NCBI GenBank assembly: GCA_024345305.1 | Contig: BRON01000013.1 | Span: 868,001 to 932,000, forward strand | DNA: 64,000 bases | Reading direction: 5' to 3' | Source of the DNA: Mrakia gelida | Lineage: Eukaryota > Basidiomycota > Tremellomycetes > Cystofilobasidiales > Mrakiaceae | Shown: one piece after another, positions 55,111-64,000 of the stretch | Numbering within the stretch: position 1 is the first letter of the stretch | Layout: every line of letters begins with the position of its first letter | Translations under genes and position numbers: made by a program | The notes under the pieces: model-generated | The model's database searches: none | Told to the model about the DNA's origin: nothing | The model's input: the letters and a program-made list of their open reading frames with translations, nothing else

Positions 55111-56935
55111 ATGCCCATCCCCGTCCCCAAGTCAGCCTCTCCTGAGGTCCAATCTGCTCCTTACAAGGTTGGATCTACCGATTCCACCTATGGAGACTTC
55201 AGAGACCAGCTTTTCAACGACGGTTCGTTCAACGAAACCCATTCAGATCTTCATCGGACATCTGCGTCTCTTCCTCTCGCTGACCTCCTCCACCTCTTCT
55301 TCCCCTCTTTCTCTCCCTCCTCAGGCTGGGTGGTCGTTCCCGGAGTCATTCCTGCCGAGAACGCCGAATCCTACGTCTCTTCTGCCTACGACTGGCTCGA
55401 GAGCTTCAACCTCAGATTCGATCGAAACGACAAGTCGACTCACGTTGCGTCGAACCTTCCCTTCTCCTACAAGGGAGGCCTCTACTCCTACTACGGGTCG
55501 GGTCACGAGGCATACGCTTGGGACATCAGGTACTTACCTATCCCTTTGCGAGAACGCTTTTGGAAGGAAGGAGGGGAAGGAGGAGGGTAGAAGACGCCGC
55601 CGTCGACAGGAATCGTCGAAGAAGTCGTCAGCTCACTAATCTTCGTTTCTCTCTCTTCTTTCTCCTCCATAGACAAGAGCCTGGCATCATCGATGCATTT
55701 GCCAAGATCTGGGGAACTGACGAACTTCTCTGCTCCTACGGTTCGTCTATCTTCTGCTTCGCCGTCGCTCAACGGTCTCGTCCGAGGCTAAACTCTCTCT
55801 CCCTTTTCCTGTCTGTTTGACTCTGCAGACGCTGTCAACCTGAGCGTCCCTTTGGCGAAGACTGAGGGTAACGCTGAGATTTTTAAGCCTTGGTGAGTGA
55901 TCCAGATCTCCTGATCGCGCTTGTTCGTCGCGCGAGTCTAAAGCTCGAACTGAACTCGTCGGCGCTCTTCCTTTGCTTTCTCTCGTATCAGGCCTCACGT
56001 CGACCAGTCTCCCACCCGACAGTTCTTGCACTGCATCCAGGGTCAGTCTTTCCTCAGTTCGCTCTCCTCTTCGCCATGCTGACCTTCCGCCTTGTCTCTT
56101 CGCGTCGCGTCTCAGGAATCGCCAACCTCGCCCCCAACGGTCCCGACGACGGAGGTCTCATGGTTCTTCGAGGATCCAAGGAGGTTCGTTTCGAGTTCTT
56201 TTGTGTATATCTCGACGCTCTCAGGCTAACCTTCATCCCCCTTTCACAGCACTACATCGAGTGCTTTACCAAGTTCGCTCACCTCGAGCCCAAGGAGGGA
56301 TGGACGCTTGAGGATAACTACGTCCATGACGAGGCGATGATCGAGTGGCTCGTCAACGAGAAGGGCTGCACCTGGCATAAGGTCACCGCGCCTGCTGGGT
56401 CGCTGATCTTGTGGGATAGCAGGTGCGTTCGACGCTCTCCTTCGTCTCATTTCGTTTCGTTCGCGTCGTTCCCGCTCGCTTGCTGACGATCTGCTTTCTT
56501 TCCCACAGAACGGTCCACTACGGAGCTCCTCCTACTGGAAACAACGCTCGAATGGCTACTTGTGAGTAGATATCTCGTTCAGTCGCGTCGCTAAATCACT
56601 CGCTCACCCTCGCCCTCCTCCCTTCAGACGTCTGCTACAAACCCGCCAACCTCATCACCGCCGAGCAGCTCGCCGTCAAGCAAGCCGCTTTCCACAACCA
56701 GCAGAACACCGTTCGTCCCTCTCTCCCTCATTCCTTCCTTTTTCTTCCACTCTCCCTCGCTGACTTGTTTCTTCTCGTTCGTCGCTCCCAGTCCCACGAC
56801 CCCATCGTCTTCCGAACCAAACCCAACTTCGAGCCCGCTCCCAACGACGCTGGATGGAAGGTCCGACACGCTCCCGACAAAAAGGCTGTCCTCTCCGAAA
56901 GGGGATTGCAGCTCGCTGGTATCGTTCCCTACTAG
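55111..56935 (+). CDS. Phytanoyl-CoA dioxygenase (PhyH) family oxygenase
   Basis: Non-haem Fe(II)/2-oxoglutarate oxygenase of the PhyH family, fungal branch of unknown substrate. Start 55111 (MPIPVPKSASPEVQSAPYKV). The core reads FRDQLFNDGWVVVPGVIPAE, SSAYDWLESFNLRFDRND, AYAWDIRQEPGIIDAFAKIW, TDELLCSYDAVNLSVPL. The iron triad is WPHVDQSPTRQFLHCIQGIA (HxD) and LILWDSRTVHYGAPPTGNNA (distal His), and NARMATYVCY carries the 2-oxoglutarate-binding Arg. The middle lid (GGLMVLRGSKEHYIECFTKF) is typical. There is no signal peptide and no PTS1 (terminus GIVPY), so a cytosolic location is inferred. About nine exons with ordinary introns, in frame to the stop at 56933-56935. Confidence 0.9.
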
Positions 56936-57438
56936 ACTCGTCGTGTCGCGTTTCGTTTCGTCGACCTCGTCTCTCGTCTCCCGGCTTTGGACTTTCCCTC
57001 CTCTAGACTTTGCTCCCTACTTTATCATCGTTTTGTACCCTCTCTTCGTAGAGCCCTCTTTCTCCGTCTCTCTCAGCTCTTTGCCTTATGATCACGATCT
57101 TTCCTCTTCTTTGTTGGTTCTCGTCTTCGTGCGTCGAGGGCTGAGAACGCGACGCGTCTTCCCTCTCCTTCTTCTCACCTACCCACCCTCCCTGCTGCAC
57201 TCCTTCCTCATCCCCTCTCCCTCACTTTGCTGACCTTCCATCACCTTCTCCTCCCCTCCTCCAGCCTATCACGAAAAAGCAGGAAACGACCAAAGAAAAC
57301 GCGATCCGATCTCCATGACGTCGAGACCCCCTCCTCTCTCCTCCCCTCATTCAGCCCTCGCTCGCCCTTCTCTCCCACAACCCACCATCTCCCCCCATCA
57401 ACCCAACCCACCAACCCACTCAAATACTCAACCAGACC
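56936..57438. other. Intergenic spacer
   Basis: 503 bp between tandem plus genes, CT-rich, with one GACGCGTC site (57151). The last about 70 bp (CCCAACCCACCAACCCAC) form an A/C-rich leader just before the next start. Confidence 0.5.
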
Positions 57439-57892
57439 ATGTCTTCCTCTGATTCCAAGCCCGCTACCGACGTCGCCACCGCTGCTGGATCGAAAGGTGA
57501 GCTCGCTCTTCCTCCCTCCCTCTTCGATGAGCTCCATCTCCCTCTCCCCTCCACTTTCCTTCTCGAGCGAAGCTCGAAAACTGATCTCTCCCTTTCTTCG
57601 CTTCGTTCAATGTTCGTCTTATGAAGGTACCGAAGCCGCCGGAGGAGTTGCTGGAGCCATCGGAAAGGAGCGAGAGGCTAGGGGAGCTGGAGCTGAGGGA
57701 GAGTCTGGTGAGTCTGAGCTCGCTCGCCTTTCTCGACCCTCATTTTCTCGGTTCTTGGGTCTTCGTCCTTCCATCAGACTGAGCTGACCACAAGTATCCC
57801 TCTCGCTCGCTTTGTCAGACGCCAAAAACACCCACGCTCAGGACCACGACCTCACTGCTGAGCACGGAAGCGGGACTGGAGTCGCCAACTGA
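57439..57892 (+). CDS. Small hydrophilic disordered protein, unrecognised
   Basis: Three exons with GTGAGC/GTGAGT donors and AAG/CAG acceptors encode about 70 residues: MSSSDSKPATDVATAAGSKG, then TEAAGGVAGAIGKEREARGA, then DAKNTHAQDHDLTAEHGSGT GVAN-stop. The composition (Ala, Gly, Ser, Glu, His, no hydrophobic core) suggests an intrinsically disordered, possibly stress-related protein of the LEA/hydrophilin kind. This is inferred from composition only. Consistent splice phases and a clean stop support a real gene. It converges on the PEBP gene across 290 bp. Confidence 0.65.
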
Positions 57893-58181
57893 ACGGAGGG
57901 AGGAGAGATGAAGGTTGTACGAGCGAATGAATGAACGAGTTTAAAATTCTATCTCTGCGACGCTGTGAGTGAGAACGAGGGAGCGACGAAGAAGAAAACG
58001 GAAAGGGGGAAGAGATATGAGGGGAGAAGAGGGGAAAACAGTGGTCACACGAGCTCGTGGAGGAGGACGGTTCAGCGACGTCGATTTGGTTCTTCGGTCA
58101 AACGAGCATCGAGATCCAGATTGCTACCGACCAAAAGAAGAGAAGAAAAGGCTCTACCAAGAAAGAGCAAAGCTACGACCC

Positions 58182-59704
58182 TTACCACCCACCCAAAACA
58201 GCAGCGCTCAACAAAACAACACCCGCACCAACGACGAGGCCAACTCCTCCTCCTCCAACCCTCCTCTCCCCAGCTCCAGTGTTCCCACTCGCTGCACCAG
58301 TCGCACTAGCACTCGCCGTTGCACTCGCGCTGTGCCCAGCATGTCCGTCTCCCGTCGAAGTAGCTGAGGAGGGAGGAGTGTACTGAGGGAGCGTGGTCGA
58401 GTCGACGGCGAGAGTTTGAGGGAGGGAGGTGTTGGTCGCTCCGACTTCGACGGTGAAGTAGGAGGCGGAAAGGAGGGAGAGGGATCCGGAGGTGGAGGCG
58501 AGGTAGGATTGGAAGCTGGGAACGAAGTGAGGGGAGGAGGGAGGGAGGGAGTTAGTTCGAGGGGGGAAGAGAGAGAGAGACGCGACGACTCGAGTCGAGG
58601 ATTGTTTGGCGAGCTTCGACGGGACTCACTTGAAGACTCCGACGGGAAGAGTCGAGGTGAAGCCATCGGGGGCAGTGAAGTTGTCGGCTTGAAGGTAGGC
58701 AAGAGCGACATATCGGTGAGGGCCCGAACCTGAGTGAAGAGAAAGAAGAGAAGTCAGCTTGAGCTCGCGACGAGGAGGGAGAACAAACGAGCGAGCAAAG
58801 AGAAGCTCACCAGAAGGAGGGTTGGGACCGGCGTAGGCTGTGATCGGTTCAGTAGTAGCGTTGAGTTGGATGGCATGATCGGCGTCGAGTCCCCAGACTG
58901 TGGAAGGAGGAAAAAGAGAGTCAGCGACGGCGACGACGCGAGAGGGAAAGAGGAGGAGGAGACGCACTCAAGTCGTTCTGGAGATAGTGCCTGACGACGT
59001 TTCCTCCCGAGAAGGTTCCAGTCGAGGTGTTGGCGACGTCGTTGGCTCCAGGAGGTCCGGCGTCGATGATGAAGACGGTGTACTTGTGAGTGGTAACGTT
59101 CTGCGAAGAGACGACGACGCGACTGTCAGCTTTCGCTTTCTCCTCCACCATGAACCTCGCGAAGCGCAAAGACAGACTTCACAGCGGGGTCAAAGATAGA
59201 CTCACGAAGGCACCTCCCACATCAGCCTCAGCAGCAGCAGTTCCCTTGATGGAAACGATGGGTTGAACGGCAGACTGCTCGAGCGTCAAGTTCGATCCAG
59301 TTTTAACGACGGTCGCGCCTGAGCCGTTGTTGGAAGGCAAGGCGAGAATGAGGGTTCCGATGGGTTGGAAGTCAGGAAGGACTGAAGACTGGAAAAGGGA
59401 GAGGCGAAGAAGAGGAGGAAGGGGAGTGAGCGAAAGCGTCCGAGGACAGGGGCGTGTCGAGGGGAGGGCGACGAAAGAGGAGGGACGAACGGGGACGAGA
59501 AGGGAGTTCTTGAACTGTTCTTGAGCTACGGCGACAGCGAGGGCAGAGGCAGCTGTAGGTAGAAGAGAAGAAGGAAGAGAGGTCAGTGAAGGAATCGCAT
59601 GAGAGACGAGGAAGAAAAGAGAAGGCCGAAGCGGACGAACCGTGAGCTCGCGCGTGTCCAGCGAGAAGGAGGAGAGCTGAGGCGAAGAGAGGAGTCGAGA
59701 TCAT
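58182..59704 (-). CDS. Secreted PEBP-like protein with predicted GPI anchor
   Basis: Phosphatidylethanolamine-binding-protein fold in a secretory protein. Start 59702-59704: MISTPLFASALLLLAGHARA is a signal peptide. The PEBP core includes VLPDFQPIGTLILALPS, FVNVTTHKYTVFIIDAGPPG (the DPDAP-type strand is altered), VVRHYLQNDLVWGLDADHAI, and the ligand-loop ITAYAGPNPPSGSGPHRYVA LAYLQ (GPxPPxGxGxHRY is the family hallmark). Several N-glycosylation sites are present. The C-terminus is Ser/Thr/Ala-rich (SASATASASATGAASGNTGA) and ends in a hydrophobic stretch GVGLVVGAGVVLLSAAVLGG W-stop, the form of a GPI-attachment signal. Cell-surface location is therefore inferred. Cytosolic relatives inhibit carboxypeptidase Y; the role of secreted forms is not known. 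Confidence 0.85.
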
Positions 59705-60806
59705 GACCTAGGTTCTTTTGGAGAATAGGTGTGTGTCGTCGAAGAAGGTTGTCGTAAGAGAAGGGAGTGGAGATGGTGGCCGTTCGAGGGAAGAAGACGG
59801 GGAGGGGAGGAGATGGATGGCGTTCGACTAGCCCGGAAGACGAACGGCGACGTTTCCAACGCCAAGGGAAAGGTAGAGGCATTTAGGGAGGTCGTGCGAG
59901 GCTTTTTTTAGAGGGAGCTGCTGGAGTGTGAAGGTGTGGGAAAGGGAGGAAGGAGCAGAGGAGGGAGGCAAGAGCGAAGGGGGGAGGCGAGGATGTTGAG
60001 CTTGAGCTCGAGGACTGAAGGAGGTTTGTTCGTCCGTGTAGAGGGAGGGACCTCGTGGAGGAGCTGACAAGGCTCTGGGGGGTAGCGAGGATGATGAAGG
60101 TTGATACGGATGGACGAGAAGCTGCAGGGAGAGGCTGGGAGAGGTGGGAGAGGAAGGGACGAAGGAAGGAAGGAAGAGTTGAGCTGGACGACAAGGTCAG
60201 CGATTCCTTCCTTCCTCACTTCGAGCCCTAGCTGAGGGTCCCACCAGCCATCTCAGGACACCAGATCTCGTCCAATGGTGAAAGAATAGAGCGGCCGGTC
60301 GGTACGAAAGAGTTTGGGTTGTTCTGGTTGAGGAGGAGATGAGGAAATGAGCTTCGAAACGAAGAAAAGGGACAGGACGGGTCGTCGACCTCTCGAGCGA
60401 GCCCTTTTCGCTTCTCACCTTCAACCACCTCCGTTGTCTCCAGTCTTGAGTGTGAGACTTTCTTTTATGCCTCTCAAACGCTGTATCCTTCTTTTCCTGC
60501 TATGCTGGCTTTCTTCTCGCTGGCAGGAGCTGGCGGGTCGAAGATCAGCTTCCTTTGATCTCCCTCGCACGCGTCCCCCTAAAAGCTGATCAGACTCACT
60601 ATAGATACGAGCTCCGCAGCTTACTGTCAAGGAGTTCCATCTGGACAAGAAATGAGAGGGAAGAGAGAGAGACAGGGTCGACTGTCGTCGAGTCGTCGTC
60701 GAGGGCGACCTTCCGAAAGTTGAGCTTCGCTCTTTCCTTCCTTTCCTCCTCTCTTCCCTCCTCGTGCCCCGTTCCACCAACCGTCACGCGCCTCATTTTT
60801 ACGACC
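59705..60806. promoter_or_regulatory. Long divergent intergenic region
   Basis: 1.1 kb between the secreted PEBP gene (-) and the Nudix gene (+), the longest gap apart from the 2.3-4.9 kb stretch. It has mixed GA-rich and CT-rich segments. No open frame had splice-consistent extension or a recognisable product. No RNA gene was seen. Confidence 0.5.
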
Positions 60807-62684
60807 ATGTCCCATCCTTCCCTCCTCCCCATCATCCTCGCCTGCGACAACGTCCCTCCCATCTCCACTCTCCCCGTCCTTCCCTTCTTCCTCTCCTCCT
60901 CCTCGACAACTCCCATCGGCCATCTCCCCCTCAAAGTCTGGGACGCCATCGCCTCCTTCACCTCCTCAACCGCTCCTTCCTCATCCCCAGGACCCCTCTT
61001 CAGCTTCTCCTCGTCCCCATCACCAAGGATCTTCTTCTCGTCCTGGTGCGACTCGGTGGAGAAGAGAACAGTCGCTCTCGCTGAGCTCGCCGAGTCGCTC
61101 CGGCAGTCGGGAGTCTTCAGGGTCCCTCTCGACGGATGGAGGAACGAAACTTACACCATCTATGGACCGACGGAGGAGTGTCCTGGGGAGGAGAGCCAGA
61201 GAGGGAAGACGTTTGGGAGGAACGTGGCGTTCAGTCTCGAGAGGGCTGCTTGTGGGTGAGCTCGACTTTCCTTCTTCACGCTTCATCTCCCTCGTTTTGC
61301 TCGTGATTTCTGCGTCGGAGTCGTCTCTTTCACGGCCTGAGGGGAAGACTGAAGTACCAAGCTAGCTCAGAGTTGGAATGGACGTCGTGATTGTTTTCTG
61401 AGCTGCCTGGGCGGGGAGGATGGCAAGAGAGGGAAGGGAGGGGACGTGGTGAGCTCGAACGGAATGAGGTTTTCGAGGTTCAGCGCCAGCTGTTCCGGGT
61501 GCCTGACGCTTGAGGAGATGGTATCGAGATACTGGACCAGCTCGCCTTCACTCTGACGTTCTTTGCGCCAAAGAGGTCTCCTTCATCCATCTCCTCGTCC
61601 TCAGCCCACCTCCTAAACGAAGCTGACTCGCCTCTCCCTCTTCCCTTTCTTCTCCAGCCTCTTCGGAGTCACCAGCTTCGGAGTCCACGTCACAGGCTAC
61701 ATCGAAGGACCACCAGAAGACCCTACTGCTATCCGCGTCTGGACCCCTCGTCGCTCAAAGACCAAGCAGACGTTAGTCTCGTTCTGTCTCCCCCACTCAG
61801 CCGACGGCGCTCCGTCTCCCACTCTTTCCTTCGACTGACGCGTCTTTCCTCCTTCACTTTCATCGTTTGCCGCTAGGTATCCGTCTATGCTCGACCAAAC
61901 TGTCGCCGGAGGTCTCACTCACGGACTCAGCCCTCTGACTTGCGTCGTGAAGGAATGCGGCGAGGAAGCGTCGATTCCCGAAGAGCTCGTTCTTGCGCCT
62001 GGGAGGTTGACGGCGACGGGAGCGATCACTTATGTGGCTACTGCTGAGGGAGGGTGGATCCAGCCCGGTGAGTAAGACGTCTGTGTCGTTCTGGAAGGGA
62101 GGAAGAGGTGAGCCGTGAGCTGACTTTCTCTTGACGCGTCGCGCTCGCTCTTCCCTTCTCCCCCTCTTCTTCTTCATTCTTCACCGCTCGCAGAGGTCCA
62201 GTTCTGCTACGACCTCAAGCTACCCAACCCAGAGATCTTCAAGCCTACGCCTGACGACGGAGAAGCCGAGTATTTCGAGGTCAGTCGCGTCTCTCTTCTT
62301 TTGTCCTTGTTTCGAATTTCGTTTGCCGTCCTCTTCGTTACTCTTTCGTCCCTTCGCTGACACTCCCCGATTTCCTTCACCTTCGACTGTTCTTCCCAGC
62401 TCATGACTGTCCCAGAAATCATCACCAACCTCCACGCCTCGACATTCAAGCCGAATTGTGCTCTCGGTTCGTCGCCCTCCTTTCCCTCTCCCTCTTGCAT
62501 CCTCAATCCCCTCCACTGACACTCTCCCACCCCTCCTTCTTCATCATCGCCCACAGTCATGATCGACTTCCTCATCCGCCACTCCTTCATCACGCCCGAA
62601 TCGGATCCCTCCTACCTCGAGATCGTCCGTCGTCTTCGACGCGATCTCGGTCTCCCTGGAATCGTTGGGTGGGGAACTGCTTGA
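60807..62684 (+). CDS. DUF4743/Nudix hydrolase (YJR142W-like, thiamine-diphosphate type)
   Basis: Two-domain Nudix protein of the fungal YJR142W/plant NUDT20-24 group, which hydrolyses damaged forms of thiamine diphosphate. Start 60807 (MSHPSLLPIILACDNV). The N-terminal DUF4743 half carries PIGHLPLKVWDAIASF, ESLRQSGVFRVPLDGWRNET and YTIYGPTEECPG. The catalytic half begins FGVTSFGVHVTGYIEGP and IRVWTPRRSKTKQTYPSMLD, then the Nudix region QTVAGGLTHGLSPLTCVVKE CGEEASIPEEL, with the metal-binding Glu residues in ECGEEA. The typical family tail follows: EGGWIQPEVQFCYDLKLPNP, GEAEYFELMTVPEIITNLHA, NCALVMIDFLIRHSFITPES, then a short C-terminus to the stop at 62682-62684. Introns are conventional. 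Confidence 0.92.
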
Positions 62685-63234
62685 AACATCTTAGGTACTT
62701 AGAGAGATAGAAACTAACTGTTTCGGTATGTATCTAGATTCTCAAGCTTTGGGACCTGAGTTGCAGGAGGAGTCGAGACGTTGGGAGATCAGCGTCAAGA
62801 TTGAAAGAGCGAGACGCATCGACGCGAATCGTCTCGGATCTACTTTCAGCCTGTATCCGTTCTCACTCTCAGCGCCGGGTCTATCAACGGGCATCTCAGC
62901 GAGTCAGCATCTCCTGCTAGGATCTCTTCGCTTCTTCCCTTTCGAAGTTTAGAAGGAACTCCCTCGAAGGGAGAAAGAAAGAGCGAGAGCACGGTCCGAT
63001 CGACCGAGTCGAACTCCAGCCCCATTGGCGAGTCGAGCTTCTTTCTGACCCATCTCGCGTGCTATAGCGATCATCGTGCTAGACTAGCTTCTATTCGCGT
63101 CACCGTAGACGTTCGTCCCATGGAACGTCGTCGTTTCTTCGGATGAATCGCTCGAAATGGACTCGAGTCGTCGAGTCGCAGAAAACTCTCCTTCGCTCTC
63201 AACCGTCACCCCACAACTCATCTCGAGTCTTAAA
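62685..63234. other. Intergenic spacer / promoter of lactonase gene
   Basis: 550 bp between tandem plus-strand genes, less CT-biased than other promoters here. No gene or RNA was recognised. Confidence 0.5.
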
Positions 63235-64000
63235 ATGTTCTTCAGGTCCTCTCTTATCGCCCTCTCAACAGCCGTAGGCCTATCAGCTGCTCCTCAGGGA
63301 TTCGACACGACTGCAGTGAGTGTTCGCTTCGAGGGTTGAGCTCACTCTCGCTCAACCAGGCTCAACCTCATCGTCTGACTTTGATCCCATCTCTCTTCTT
63401 TTCCTCCCTCGAAGTCACTCGGAAACTCGTCTTCGAATGGAACTCTCACCATCCTCATCGGATCCTACACCCCCCATATCTTTACTCTCGAGTTCACTCC
63501 TCCCTCTTCGCCTGACCTCAACGACGGGACGCTCGTTCTTGGACAGAATCTGACCACCGGTCCTTCTGGGAACCCTTCCTGGTTGGCTCGACATCCTTAC
63601 CTCGATACCATCCTCTACGCTACTCAGGACAACATCCCAAACGGATCCGTCATCGTCGGCAGGGTGAGCGAGGGAGGACAGAAGTTCGAGGTGTTGGGCG
63701 AGACGAGCAGCGCTGGCTCTTCACCGTGAGTCTTTCCCGCCTCTCTTTTATCTACTGCCGCTCTCACGGTTCGCTCAAGTTCTCCCTCGAGTTAAGGAGC
63801 TGGTAGAGACGTCCTCCATCGCAAGCATCTCGTTCCGCGTCAAGGCTGACTCGGTTCCGTCCCTCGTCGTCCCCCTCCTTTCTCAATTCAACAGAGCTCA
63901 CGCCGTGGTCACCAAAGACGGATCAGCTCTCCTCGTCGGAAACTACGATACTGGATCCGTAGTCATCGTTCCTCTGGACTCGGAGGGACTCTTCCTCAAC
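63235..64000 (+). CDS. Secreted seven-bladed beta-propeller lactonase family protein, 5' part
   Basis: Start 63235 encodes a signal peptide (MFFRSSLIALSTAVGLSAAP QG). After the first intron (63316 to about 63415) comes the first propeller blade: NGTLTILIGSYTPHIFTLEF, then LVLGQNLTTGPSGNPSWLAR, HPYLDTILYATQDN and GSVIVGRVSE. A second intron precedes AHAVVTKDGSALLVGNYDTG SVVIVPL, which runs off the window. The GSYT opening, the PSWLxxHP motif and the NYxxGSV blade are typical of the 6-phosphogluconolactonase / carboxy-cis,cis-muconate cyclase (Lactonase) family. The secreted form suggests an extracellular lactone or aromatic-derived substrate, not the pentose pathway; this is inference. Confidence 0.85.

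Noticed and set aside
1..64000. Transposable elements, viral sequences, rRNA, attachment sites or a secondary-metabolite cluster.
   Set aside because: No transposase, reverse transcriptase, integrase, terminal repeat, capsid-like or PKS/NRPS/terpene-synthase motif was seen on either strand; gene content is mixed housekeeping and secreted proteins.

Overview
The window is 64 kb of GC-rich nuclear DNA from a fungus, most likely a basidiomycete yeast of the Pucciniomycotina (Rhodotorula/Sporobolomyces/Leucosporidium type). That placement is an inference from style: nearly every gene is cut by many short introns (mostly about 60-110 nt) with GTGAGY or GTTCGT donors, a CTGAC/CTAAC branch site and CAG acceptors. 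Intergenic gaps are short, no tRNA, rRNA or transposase was recognised, and the proteins are standard fungal families. Gene models were spliced by eye. Exon sums are divisible by three for D2HGDH, Erv2, PMI, both termini of the acyl carrier protein, SHB17, the DExH-like gene and one MYND gene, so those models are firm.

Layout. 1-1570 (+) is the 3' part of a D-2-hydroxyglutarate dehydrogenase. 1.6-6.1 kb is poorly coding: it holds the intact last three exons of an ADP/ATP carrier with a decayed upstream part, a diverged direct repeat, and a candidate minus-strand multi-exon gene. 6.2-7.5 kb (+) is an ER sulfhydryl oxidase (Erv2), then a PAF-acetylhydrolase-type lipase (-). 10.4-16.1 kb carries two related MYND-finger genes (-) flanking phosphomannose isomerase (+). 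16.6-28.9 kb is a plus-strand run: RhoGEF, Sec14-type lipid transfer protein, anion:cation-symporter-type MFS transporter, and a Tfc7-like histidine phosphatase. 29.2-41.3 kb is mostly minus strand: an RBR ubiquitin ligase with an MGNC N-terminus, SAS10/UTP3, a mitochondrial J-protein and a large disordered protein, with mitochondrial acyl carrier protein (+) sharing a 197-bp divergent promoter with SAS10. 41.9-45.7 kb (+) holds a SHB17-like sedoheptulose bisphosphatase and a PalI/Rim9-type membrane protein. 46.3-54.2 kb holds a DExH-helicase relative that has lost its motor (-), the prolyl hydroxylase TPA1/OFD1 (+) and a secreted modular mannoprotein-like protein (-). 55.1-64.0 kb holds a PhyH-family dioxygenase, a small disordered protein, a secreted GPI-type PEBP protein (-), a DUF4743/Nudix hydrolase and the 5' part of a secreted seven-bladed lactonase.

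The genes do not form one pathway; this is a normal mixed housekeeping region. The most unusual material is in gene structure and architecture: catalytic residues placed on 6-nt and 11-nt microexons, a secreted protein whose inspected introns are all phase 1, a dsRBD-HA2-OB protein with no RecA core, a MYND gene with a frame break, and strong enrichment of the palindrome GACGCGTC in non-coding DNA.
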